A stretch of 64,000 bases of DNA, taken from NCBI RefSeq assembly GCF_000344615.1, contig NZ_KB467824.1, positions 1,514,592-1,578,591 on the forward strand, read 5' to 3'. A program made the translations under genes and the position numbers. The notes under the pieces are model-generated. The model saw nothing but the letters and a program-made list of their open reading frames with translations, was not told the DNA's origin and did no database searches. Positions 27,377-34,868 of this stretch are shown here, one piece after another (the stretch's first letter is position 1; each line of letters begins with the position of its first letter). Source of the stretch: Janthinobacterium sp. CG3. GTDB lineage: Bacteria; Pseudomonadota; Gammaproteobacteria; Burkholderiales; Burkholderiaceae_D.

Positions 27377-28747
27377 TCAGCCCCGGTGCGCCTGGCGCCA
27401 CTGCCGCGTCAAATCCAGCGCCGAACCGATTTCCGCCGCCGTCATTCTGCCGGCGAGCACGCCGCGGTTGCTGTTGGCCGTCTCGTCGCCGGCCTCCGCC
27501 GCCAGCGAAATCCACATATAGGAGCGCACCGGATCGCGCTCGACGCCGCGGCCGCTGTTGTACATGCCGCCCAGATTGTACTGGGCCAGCGCATGGCCCT
27601 GCTCGGCGGCGCGGCAGTACCAGCGCACCGCCAGCGCGTCGTCCTGGGGCACGCCGTGGCCGTTGGCGTACATCACGCCGAGGTTGTTTTGCGCGCTGGC
27701 GTCGCCCTGGTCGGCGGCGATCCGATACCAGTGCACCGCGCGCTCGTCGTCCTTGTCAACGCCCTGGCCGTTGGCGTAAATGACGCCGAGGTTGAACTGC
27801 GCGTTCGGCGCGCCCTGCTCGGCCGCCTTGCGATACCACGTCAGCGCCTGTTGCAGATCGCGCTCGACGCCGCGGCCGGCCGCGTACATGCCGCCGAGAT
27901 TGTATTGCGCCAGCACGTGGCCGTGCACGGCGGCCCGGCTGTACCACGAGAACGCCTTGACCTCGTCCTTGTCGACGCCCTGCCCCTTGGACAGCATGAC
28001 ACCCAGGTTGAACTGGGCATCGGCGTCGCCCTGCTCGGCGGCGCGCGACAACCACGCATAGGCGCGCAACTGGTCCGGCGCCACGCCCAGGCCCTCGGCG
28101 TAGGCGACGCCGACCTGGCGCTGCGCGACGGCGGCGCCCTGGGCGGCGGCTTGGCGGAACCACGCCAGCGCCTGTTCGTCGCTCTGCGCCACGCCTTGTC
28201 CGTGCTTGTAGACCAGCCCCAGGTTGAGCTGGGCGGTGGCGTCGCCTTGCAGCGCGGCCTTGCGGAACCAGGCCAGCGCCAGGGCGGTGTTTTGCTTGGC
28301 GCCCAGCCCGCGCGCGTAGGCCTCGCCCAGCAGCGACTGGGCGCTGGCGATGCCCTGTTCGGAGGCGCGGTAGAACCAGGCCAGCGCCAGCGAGTCGCTT
28401 TGCGGCACGCCGCGGCCCTTTTTATACATCTGGCCGAGGTTTTGCTGGGCCGACGCGTCGCCTTGCCGGGCCGCGCGGCGGAACCAGAAGACCGCTTCCT
28501 TGTCGCTCTGGGCCACGCCGCGGCCGTTGTAATACATGGCGCCAAGGTGGTTCTGCGCGAAGGCCAGGCCTTGCAGGGCCGCCAGGCGCAGCCAGATGAA
28601 GGCGCGCTCGTCGTCGCGGGCGATACCCTCGCCCTTTTTGTACATCAAACCAAGGTTGAATTGCGCGTAAGCGTTACCCTGCTCGGCCGCCGTCCGAAAC
28701 CAGACGTAAGCCTGGTAGTTTTCCTTGGCGGTCTGTCGATTGTTCAT
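27377..28747 (-). CDS. SEL1-like repeat (tetratricopeptide-type) protein
   Basis: 456 residues made almost wholly of about twelve 36-residue SEL1 repeats with the core AQxNLGxMYxxGxGV and AxxWxRxAAxQG (for example AQYNLGGMYAAGRGV). There is no signal peptide, so it is probably a cytoplasmic scaffold. The repeats are tightly conserved in protein and DNA, so assembly or recombination errors in repeat number are possible. ATG 28747 taken; GGGGACGAG lies just upstream. It ends 25 bases from the convergent EAL-GGDEF gene. Confidence 0.88.
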   Translation of the reverse strand: MNNRQTAKENYQAYVWFRTAAEQGNAYAQFNLGLMYKKGEGIARDDERAFIWLRLAALQGLAFAQNHLGAMYYNGRGVAQSDKEAVFWFRRAARQGDASAQQNLGQMYKKGRGVPQSDSLALAWFYRASEQGIASAQSLLGEAYARGLGAKQNTALALAWFRKAALQGDATAQLNLGLVYKHGQGVAQSDEQALAWFRQAAAQGAAVAQRQVGVAYAEGLGVAPDQLRAYAWLSRAAEQGDADAQFNLGVMLSKGQGVDKDEVKAFSWYSRAAVHGHVLAQYNLGGMYAAGRGVERDLQQALTWYRKAAEQGAPNAQFNLGVIYANGQGVDKDDERAVHWYRIAADQGDASAQNNLGVMYANGHGVPQDDALAVRWYCRAAEQGHALAQYNLGGMYNSGRGVERDPVRSYMWISLAAEAGDETANSNRGVLAGRMTAAEIGSALDLTRQWRQAHRG

Positions 28748-28905
28748 GCTCGTCCCCGGCACTCAAATCAGCGTTGAACCGGACCAATGCCGGGCCTTCA
28801 CCGGCACCTGGAACAGCCCCGGCCGGCGAATTTGGTCATACCTGAATATGTTGTTCAAATTATAAAACTTGGTTCGGCGGGGGCGTTTGACACGACTCAA
28901 TGTTG

Positions 28906-28920
28906 ATGACAAAATGTCAT
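28906..28920. promoter_or_regulatory. 15-bp palindrome upstream of the SEL1 gene
   Basis: ATGACA-AAA-TGTCAT, perfect 6-base arms, in an AT-rich part of the 309-base gap 28748-29056. It lies about 160 bases before the SEL1-repeat gene start and 50 bases from the zinc-operon terminator. It looks like a dimer binding site; the binding protein is unknown. Confidence 0.35.
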
Positions 28921-28968
28921 TTTATGGTTGAGTTCGCCAACAGATATTTCCCGTTGGATTTAAATGCG

Positions 28969-29000
28969 AAAAAACCCGCGGCGATCGCTCGCCGCGGGTT
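28969..29000 (-). terminator. Intrinsic terminator of the zinc uptake operon
   Basis: A perfect 12-bp stem AACCCGCGGCGA (28973-28984) / TCGCCGCGGGTT (28989-29000) with a TCGC loop. Read on the minus strand the stem is followed by six T (28969-28974), the standard form of a factor-independent terminator, 56 bases after the permease stop. Confidence 0.9.
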
Positions 29001-29056
29001 CTCTGTGATGCGCCGGCGCCGGGCAAACCGGCTACAGCAACGGCCCTAGCTTCGCT

Positions 29057-29821
29057 TCAGCGCGGACGCGCCGGTTTCGGGCCGAAGGCGTACACCAGCG
29101 TGGCCAGCAGCGTCAGGCACCAGACGATCAGCGCGCCGGACGGCAGGTCCAGCACGGTCGACAGCACCAGCCCGCTCAGGTAGCCGGCGGCGCCGACGCC
29201 GTAGGCCAGCGGCAGGCGCTGGCCGGTCGGATAATGCCGCACCGCCAGGCTGGGCACGATCAAACTCGTAAACACCAGATACACGCCGACCAATTGCACC
29301 GAGGCCGTGACCGCCAGCGCGAAGATCAGGTAGAACCCCAGCCGGCTCAGGCGCTCGTTGTAGAAGTACAACACCGCGCCGACCAGCACCGTGCCGAACA
29401 GCGGCGCCAGCAGTTGTTGGTAGCGCACCCACAGGATCTGGCCGGCGAGCAAGTCCTGCAGGTGCTCGCCGCCGTGCGGATTGTGCGCCACCAGCAGCAG
29501 GCCGCCGGTCGCCGCCAGGATGAACAGCACGCCGATCTGCGCCTCCTGCACCTCGGGCCAGCGTTTTTCGGTCCAGGTCAGCAACAAGGCGCCCAGCACG
29601 GCGGCGATGCCGGCCGCCGCCTGCACCGCCCAGCCTTGCGGATCGAGGTCGCCCGAGCCGGCGATGATGACGCCCAGCGCGGCGATCTGGGCGATCGCCA
29701 GATCGATGAAGACGATGCCGCGCTTGAGCACTTGCGCGCCCAGTGGAATATGCGTCGCGAGCACCAGCAGGCCGGCCAGGAAGGCCGGCAAGATGATCAT
29801 CAGATCGATCTGGCCCAGCAT
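29057..29821 (-). CDS. Metal (zinc) ABC transporter permease, ZnuB-like
   Basis: 254 residues, about eight hydrophobic helices, ABC-3 family. GIVFIDLAIAQIAALGV is the family's conserved segment that contacts the ATPase. Its ATG (29819-29821) overlaps the TGA of the binding-protein gene. Family transporters import zinc or manganese. No ATP-binding subunit gene is in the operon or window, so it must be encoded elsewhere. Confidence 0.88.
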   Translation of the reverse strand: MLGQIDLMIILPAFLAGLLVLATHIPLGAQVLKRGIVFIDLAIAQIAALGVIIAGSGDLDPQGWAVQAAAGIAAVLGALLLTWTEKRWPEVQEAQIGVLFILAATGGLLLVAHNPHGGEHLQDLLAGQILWVRYQQLLAPLFGTVLVGAVLYFYNERLSRLGFYLIFALAVTASVQLVGVYLVFTSLIVPSLAVRHYPTGQRLPLAYGVGAAGYLSGLVLSTVLDLPSGALIVWCLTLLATLVYAFGPKPARPR

Positions 29822-30738
29822 CACTTGGCCGCCTCCAGCAGGCGTTGCACGGTGCTGTCGAAGAAGCCGAACAAGTCCTTGCTCCTGTCGTCGGCGCCCA
29901 CGGTGAACGGCAACACCACGGCCGGAATGCCGGCCCGCTCGGACAGCCATTGCGAGGCGCGGCCGTCCTGGTAGGCGGCGCGCAACACCATCTTGGCCGG
30001 TTGGCGCTGCAACTGCGCCAGCAGCGCCGACAGGTGCGCCGCGCTCGGTTCGACGCCCGGCTTGGGTTCCAGCGTGCCGACCTGGCGCAGGCCGAGCCAG
30101 CCCATCAGGTACTCCATGTTTTTATGGTGTTCGACGACGGCCAGCGACTTCAACGGCGCGGCCTGCTTTTCCCATTTCAGCGTGGCGGCGCTCCAGCGCG
30201 CCGAAAAGTCCTTCAGGCGCGACTGGTACTCGGCGGCGTTGGCCGGATCCACCTCGGCCAGGCGCTTGCCCAGCGCGGCGGCGACCAGCGCGATGTTGTG
30301 CGGGTTTTGCTGGATGTGCGGGTTGCCGGCCGCGTGCACGTCGCCCTCGCTGCGGTCGACCTTGCCGGGTATGTCGAGCCGCGGCACCACGGCGCCGGCC
30401 TCGAAGTTGCCGGGCTGGCCGGGGGCGATCTTGGCGTTGCCCGATTGCTGCAGCAGCACCGGCAACCAGCCCACCTCCAGCTCCAGGCCGGTGCACACCA
30501 GCAAGTCGGCGTTGCGGGTGCGGGCGATCAGGCTGGGGCGCGCTTCGACCCGGTGCGGGTCTTGCAGGGCGGTGGTGGCGCTGCCCACTTTCACCTTGTC
30601 GCCGCCCAGTTCCTTGCTCAGCGCCTCCCACTCCGGCTCGCAGGCCAGCACGTTGATGGCGGCGTGCGCCGACAGCGGCGCCAGCGCGGCGCCGGCCAGC
30701 GCGGCGGCCAGCCAGGTTTTGTTGAATGTCGTATGCAT
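29821..30738 (-). CDS. Metal ABC transporter periplasmic binding protein, ZnuA-like
   Basis: 305 residues with a signal peptide (...LAPLSAHA|AINVLAC). Likely metal ligands of the cluster A-I fold are the His in LQDPHRVEARPS, in AGNPHIQQNPHN and in VVEHHKNMEYL, and the Asp near GADDRSKDLF. A long His-rich loop typical of E. coli ZnuA is lacking. ATG 30738 chosen because AAGGAG lies 6 bases upstream; a TTG two codons earlier overlaps that site. It starts 11 bases after the outer-membrane protein gene. Confidence 0.88.
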   Translation of the reverse strand: MHTTFNKTWLAAALAGAALAPLSAHAAINVLACEPEWEALSKELGGDKVKVGSATTALQDPHRVEARPSLIARTRNADLLVCTGLELEVGWLPVLLQQSGNAKIAPGQPGNFEAGAVVPRLDIPGKVDRSEGDVHAAGNPHIQQNPHNIALVAAALGKRLAEVDPANAAEYQSRLKDFSARWSAATLKWEKQAAPLKSLAVVEHHKNMEYLMGWLGLRQVGTLEPKPGVEPSAAHLSALLAQLQRQPAKMVLRAAYQDGRASQWLSERAGIPAVVLPFTVGADDRSKDLFGFFDSTVQRLLEAAK

Positions 30739-30748
30739 TGCCAACTCC

Positions 30749-32098
30749 TTAGAAAGCGTGGGCCGCGTGCGTGCCCAGGCTCATGATGTACTGAAGGAAA
30801 ATCTGCTTATCGACGACACCCGGACGCGTCTTGTCGCGCGCCAATTGCAGGCGCAGGCGCGAAAACTCGGACGGGCTGTAGTCGAACATCAGGCTGGCGC
30901 GCGACGGCGCGTACGCGTCGAGGATCGGCACGTTGGCCAGCGTCAGCTCGCCATCGAGGTCGCGGCGGCCGGACGACAGGCGGTCGTAGCGCAGGCCGGT
31001 GCGCCAGTTCGGCATGAACTGGTAGACGCCCTGCAGATACCAGCCGGACTGGGCGCTGCGGTAGGCGGCGGCGCCGGCGTCGGCGACGTCCAGGCTGCCG
31101 CTTTCCTTGTTGCGGAAGTACTCGCCCTGCAGCTTGAAGTTGCTCACGGTCGAATTGCCGTTCGGCGCCCATTTATAGATGGCGTCGGCGATCCACATGG
31201 ACGACTTGCCGCTGAAGCTGGACAAGTCGTCGATGGCGCGTTCGGTCGCGCCGGTGTGCAGATAGGAGACGCCGGCGCGGTAGCTCGACGAGGCGCCGAT
31301 GTCGTCGCCGACGTGGGCGAACAGCGAGGTGGCGCCAACGCCGTTCTTGTTGCGCTCGTTGCCGGGGAAACCGCCGCCGGCGGACACTTCCATGCCCAGT
31401 TCGACGAATTGGTCGGTCGGCGCCAGCCACTTCGCCTGCACGCCGTCGGCCTTGTACTGGCCGCCGAAGAAGGCTTGGTAGGCCAGCGGCGCGTCGACGA
31501 AGTCCCAGGTATGGGCGTGTTGTGAGTTCAGGTAGCCGACCGAGGACAGGAAGCGGCCGGCGCGCACGTTCACGCCGTTCGCCAGCGCGCGGGTCTGGAC
31601 GAAGGCTTCCTCGACTGCGGCCTCGTTCTCGCCGCTGAGGGCGAACGTCAGCTGGCCGGCGAAGCGCGGATCGATATTCGCCGACAGCGTCAGTTCCGAC
31701 TCGCCCAGGCTGAAGCCGCGCTTGCCGGGGCCGACCTCGCCGCCGGACGGCAGGAAGCCTTGCAGGCGGAAATCGTCCGGGCTGTGCGACAGGCGTGACA
31801 TCGTGCCGCCCAGAACCAGCGCGACGTTCGGATTGAAGATGTTGCTGGCGGCGGCCGGGTTGGCGGCGCGCGCGTCGACCGGCGCCGGGGCGGCGGCCGG
31901 GCCCACGGCGTTGGCGGCGACGGCCTGGGCCTGCTGCAGGCGCAGCTCCAGCGCTTGCAGGCGCGCCTCGTAGGATTCCTTCATGACGCGAATCTGGTCG
32001 CGGATCTCGCCCAGCTCTGTATCGCTGGCGGCGGCGGCGACGCCCGGCGTGGAAAACGACACGGCCAGGGCGGCCGCGAGTACGGTGTATTTGAACAT
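30749..32098 (-). CDS. Outer-membrane beta-barrel protein of the zinc locus
   Basis: 449 residues: signal peptide (MFKYTVLAAALAVSFSTPGVAA), a coiled-coil helix about 30-65 (GEIRDQIRVMKESYEARL; QALELRLQQAQAV), an Ala/Pro linker, then a barrel of amphipathic strands (ANIDPRFAGQLTFAL; GVNVRAGRFLSSVGYLNSQ; WYLQGVYQFMPNWRTGLRYD) ending in Phe (THAAHAF). The N-terminal coiled coil is like that of trimeric porins. Cotranscription with ZnuA/ZnuB-like genes suggests it passes zinc or a zinc complex across the outer membrane; that is inference. Confidence 0.75.
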   Translation of the reverse strand: MFKYTVLAAALAVSFSTPGVAAAASDTELGEIRDQIRVMKESYEARLQALELRLQQAQAVAANAVGPAAAPAPVDARAANPAAASNIFNPNVALVLGGTMSRLSHSPDDFRLQGFLPSGGEVGPGKRGFSLGESELTLSANIDPRFAGQLTFALSGENEAAVEEAFVQTRALANGVNVRAGRFLSSVGYLNSQHAHTWDFVDAPLAYQAFFGGQYKADGVQAKWLAPTDQFVELGMEVSAGGGFPGNERNKNGVGATSLFAHVGDDIGASSSYRAGVSYLHTGATERAIDDLSSFSGKSSMWIADAIYKWAPNGNSTVSNFKLQGEYFRNKESGSLDVADAGAAAYRSAQSGWYLQGVYQFMPNWRTGLRYDRLSSGRRDLDGELTLANVPILDAYAPSRASLMFDYSPSEFSRLRLQLARDKTRPGVVDKQIFLQYIMSLGTHAAHAF

Positions 32099-32178
32099 GA
32101 AAATCCTGCCTAAATGGGATAGATATGGCAAGCCCGCGCGCGGCAAAGCGCGCACCAGGCTGCGGCAATAACTGACAA

Positions 32179-32520
32179 TCAGGCGAGGACGGGTGGCGCG
32201 CGGGACTGGAACACGCACACGGTGCGCAGGCAAGTGGTCGGCGTGGCGTAGGCGATGTCGGCCGCGGCGGCGGCATGGCTGGCGGCAACGGCGTGCGCCG
32301 GCGTGCCGAGCGCGGAGCCGATCTGGGCGAAGGCCAGGCACTGGGCGCAGCTCTGGTCGGGCGCCAGCGACTTGGCGGCGGCGCGCTGGTGCTGTGCGCC
32401 GCCCTGCTCGACGCGGCGGGCGTCGGTCCAATGCGACATGCCGTGCGACAGCCCCATCTGCTGGGAAAGTACCAGCAGAAGCGACAACAAGGCATAGGCA
32501 AGGGAGCGGCGTAATCTCAC
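32179..32520 (-). CDS. Small exported DUF2946-like cysteine-containing protein
   Basis: 113 residues with a signal or anchor segment (residues 8-24), then CAQCLAF (about 58-64), a histidine- and alanine-rich middle and the ending CVFQSRAPPVLA. The CxxC pair and the R-x-P-P end recall DUF2946 proteins, which often lie next to copper or zinc transport genes. GTG start at 32520. It is the first gene of the zinc locus, 80 bases before the barrel protein. Confidence 0.65.
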   Translation of the reverse strand: MRLRRSLAYALLSLLLVLSQQMGLSHGMSHWTDARRVEQGGAQHQRAAAKSLAPDQSCAQCLAFAQIGSALGTPAHAVAASHAAAAADIAYATPTTCLRTVCVFQSRAPPVLA

Positions 32521-32551
32521 GGCGGATCGGATCGGGGTTGCATCGATGGCA

Positions 32552-32563
32552 GCATTGTAATGC
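32552..32563. promoter_or_regulatory. Palindrome over a possible -10 box upstream of the zinc locus
   Basis: GCATT-GT-AATGC, 32 bases before the first gene of the leftward zinc locus. On the minus strand it contains TACAAT, a good -10 box. Its position suits a zinc-dependent repressor such as Zur, but it does not clearly match a Zur consensus I can recall. Confidence 0.3.
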
Positions 32564-32713
32564 CGGCGGCGGAATTGCGGCGGATATTTGTGCGCGGCCG
32601 CTAACGCGCGTCAAACCAAGGGCGCAACCCTGGGTGCCAGACCCTCAGGGTCCGACTCCGGCTCGTTGCCCTTGCTTGAGCGGGACGTTAGCGGCCTGTT
32701 TGCAAAAGACCGG

Positions 32714-33349
32714 CTACTGCCGGCGCGCCAGCGCCTGCTTTTGCAGGAATTGCGGCACCTTGGCCGCGCTCAGCCGGTTCACCGACACCAGCAGCTCCGG
32801 GTCGACGCCGGCGATGCCGTATTCCTGGCCGAGGTGGCGGCCGATGTGGATCAGCACCTGCGCCGCCACTTCCGCGTCCGACTCGGCCCTGTGGGCGGCG
32901 CTGTTGAAGCGGATGCCGAGCTGGCCCGACAGCAGGCCCAGCTTGTAGCTGGCCAAGCCGGGAAAGACCCGGCGCGACAGTTTCAGCGAGCACACCAGCC
33001 CGCGGTGCGCCGGCGTCAGGCCGAGCCGGCCGCTTTCGGCTTGCAGGAATTTTTCATCGAAGCTGGCGTTGTGCGCCGACAGGGCGTCCCCGCCGATGAA
33101 CTCCAGTAGGCGCGGCAACACCTGCGCCACCGGCGGCGCGCCGTCCACCATCGCCTGGGTGATGCCGGTCAGGCCGGTGATGAACGAGGGGATGCGGGCG
33201 CTGCAGTTGATCAGCGAGACGTAGCGGTCGACCACCTGGCCGCCGACGATGCGCAGCGCCGCCACTTCGGTGACGCGGTCGCCCATGTCGGGCGACAGGC
33301 CGGTCGTTTCAAAGTCGATCATGACGATCGGTTTTTCAAACACGTTCAT
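32714..33349 (-). CDS. DEDDh-type 3'-5' exonuclease, DnaQ/epsilon-like
   Basis: 211 residues. Exo I is MIDFETTGLSPDMGD, Exo II AHNASFDEKFLQ, Exo III HRAESDAEVAAQV, giving all four acidic residues and the catalytic His. The protein is a bare exonuclease domain with a short C-terminal extension, smaller than the E. coli epsilon subunit and without its polymerase-binding tail, so it is more likely an accessory RNase T/exonuclease type than the replicative proofreader. Confidence 0.88.
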   Translation of the reverse strand: MNVFEKPIVMIDFETTGLSPDMGDRVTEVAALRIVGGQVVDRYVSLINCSARIPSFITGLTGITQAMVDGAPPVAQVLPRLLEFIGGDALSAHNASFDEKFLQAESGRLGLTPAHRGLVCSLKLSRRVFPGLASYKLGLLSGQLGIRFNSAAHRAESDAEVAAQVLIHIGRHLGQEYGIAGVDPELLVSVNRLSAAKVPQFLQKQALARRQ

Positions 33350-33419
33350 GGGCGTTTCCGCTTTCGCTGTGGGTGGTGACGATGGTGGGGGATGGTGGGG
33401 ATGGTGACGAGCTGGCAGC

Positions 33420-34670
33420 CTAGCCGAATTTGCGCACGGCGTCGAGCGCCAGGCCGGCGCCGATGCTGCCGAACAGGTCGCCCTCGACGCGCCGCGCCGA
33501 CGGCACCAGCGCGGCGATCTGCTCGCGCAGCAGGCGCACGCCGCTCGATCCGCCGGTGAAGAAGACGGTGTCGACCGCCTGCGGCGCCACGCCGGCGTCG
33601 CGCAACAGGTTCAGCACGGTCTGCTCGACCGAGGTGCACAGGTGGCCGATGGCGTCGTTGAACTGGCCGCGCCGCAAGGTCAGCGTGTGCGCCGGCGACA
33701 GGCGGTCGAGTTCCAGTTGGACCTCGGCGGCGTCGGACAGGGCGATCTTGCCCTCCTCCACCTTCATTGCCAGCCAGTGGCCGGCGCGCTGGTCGATCAA
33801 CTTTTGCAGGCGCCCCATCTTGTCCTGCTCGCGCGCATCGCGGCAGACGTCGGCCAATTGCACCCAGATCTTCTTGGTGTAGGCTAGGTTGATGGTGTGC
33901 CAGGTGGCCAGGTTGAAGTAATAACTGGACGGCACTTCGCTGTTGTTGTTGAGCTTGCTGCCATAGCCGAGCAGCGGCATCACCGACGACAGGCTCAGGT
34001 ATTTATCGAAGTCGGTGCCGCCGATGTGCACGCCGCCGGTGGCGAGGATGTCGTCGCGACGCTCGGCTTTTTTGGCGCGCTCGGGCGACAGGCGCACCAG
34101 CGAAAAGTCCGAGGTGCCACCGCCGATGTCGGCGATCAACACCAGTTCCTCGCCGGCGATCTGCGACTCGTAGTCGAACGCCGCGGCGATCGGCTCGAAC
34201 TGGAAGGCGACGTTCTTGAAGCCAACCGAGTGGGCCACCTCGGCCAGCGTGTCCTGGGCCAACTGGTCGGCCGCCGGGTTGTCGTCGATGAAGAAGACCG
34301 GGCGGCCGAAGACGGCCGAATGCAATTCGCGCCCCGCCGACTGTTCGGCGCGCCGCTTGAGCTCGCCGATGAATTGCGACAGCAACAGGCGGAACGGCAG
34401 CGCGCGGCCGCCGACCTCGGTCTGGCCGTCGATCAGGCTGGTGCCCAGCAAACTTTTGAGCGAGCGCATCAAACGCCCCTCGTAACCGGCCAGATAACCG
34501 GCCAGTGCGGCACGTCCGAAGCTGACTTCTTCGTCCTCTGCGTTGAAGAATACCACCGACGGCAAGGTCGTTTTACCGTCTTCGAGAGCGAGCATGGTTG
34601 GCTGTCCCGGTCGTACCCAACCCACTGTGGAATTTGACGTGCCAAAATCGACGCCGCAAGCATTGGCCAT
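33420..34670 (-). CDS. Hsp70-family ATPase-domain protein, YegD-like
   Basis: 416 residues covering only an actin-like ATPase domain: phosphate-1 CGVDFGTSNSTVGW, phosphate-2 IADIGGGTSDFSL, adenosine motif FFTGGSSGVRLLREQI. The substrate-binding domain of DnaK is missing, as in E. coli YegD. Probably a chaperone-like protein of unknown client. It lies 70 bases upstream of the exonuclease gene on the same strand; the gap holds a GATGGTGGG-type short repeat (33378-33401). Confidence 0.87.
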   Translation of the reverse strand: MANACGVDFGTSNSTVGWVRPGQPTMLALEDGKTTLPSVVFFNAEDEEVSFGRAALAGYLAGYEGRLMRSLKSLLGTSLIDGQTEVGGRALPFRLLLSQFIGELKRRAEQSAGRELHSAVFGRPVFFIDDNPAADQLAQDTLAEVAHSVGFKNVAFQFEPIAAAFDYESQIAGEELVLIADIGGGTSDFSLVRLSPERAKKAERRDDILATGGVHIGGTDFDKYLSLSSVMPLLGYGSKLNNNSEVPSSYYFNLATWHTINLAYTKKIWVQLADVCRDAREQDKMGRLQKLIDQRAGHWLAMKVEEGKIALSDAAEVQLELDRLSPAHTLTLRRGQFNDAIGHLCTSVEQTVLNLLRDAGVAPQAVDTVFFTGGSSGVRLLREQIAALVPSARRVEGDLFGSIGAGLALDAVRKFG

Positions 34671-34868
34671 GTCGACCCTTCACGTAATAAAGGGGCGTTA
34701 TATTAACAGAAAAATTTCTGAAAATGAAGAAATTGCGCGCTTGTGCCGGGCCGCAACGATGCAGAAAAGCTTGCTCCCGATCAAAATCGGCCGCCGCCGC
34801 CAAAGATACCCTATGGAAACTGCCTGACCGCGGAGGTCGGGCGCTCCACTTTGAACCGGGGGATCATC

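Noticed and set aside
27377..28747. 36-codon periodic DNA repeat considered as a repeat array
   Set aside because: The periodicity is explained by the SEL1 protein repeats; no CRISPR-like spacers are present anywhere in the window.
28887..29000. Possible small RNA with TTGACA box and ending at the hairpin
   Set aside because: The -10 would be CAAAAT at best and the hairpin has its T-run only on the minus strand, where it ends the zinc operon.
33368..33408. GATGGTGGGG-type short repeat
   Set aside because: Imperfect and short, in a 70-base gap; most simply a low-complexity stretch.
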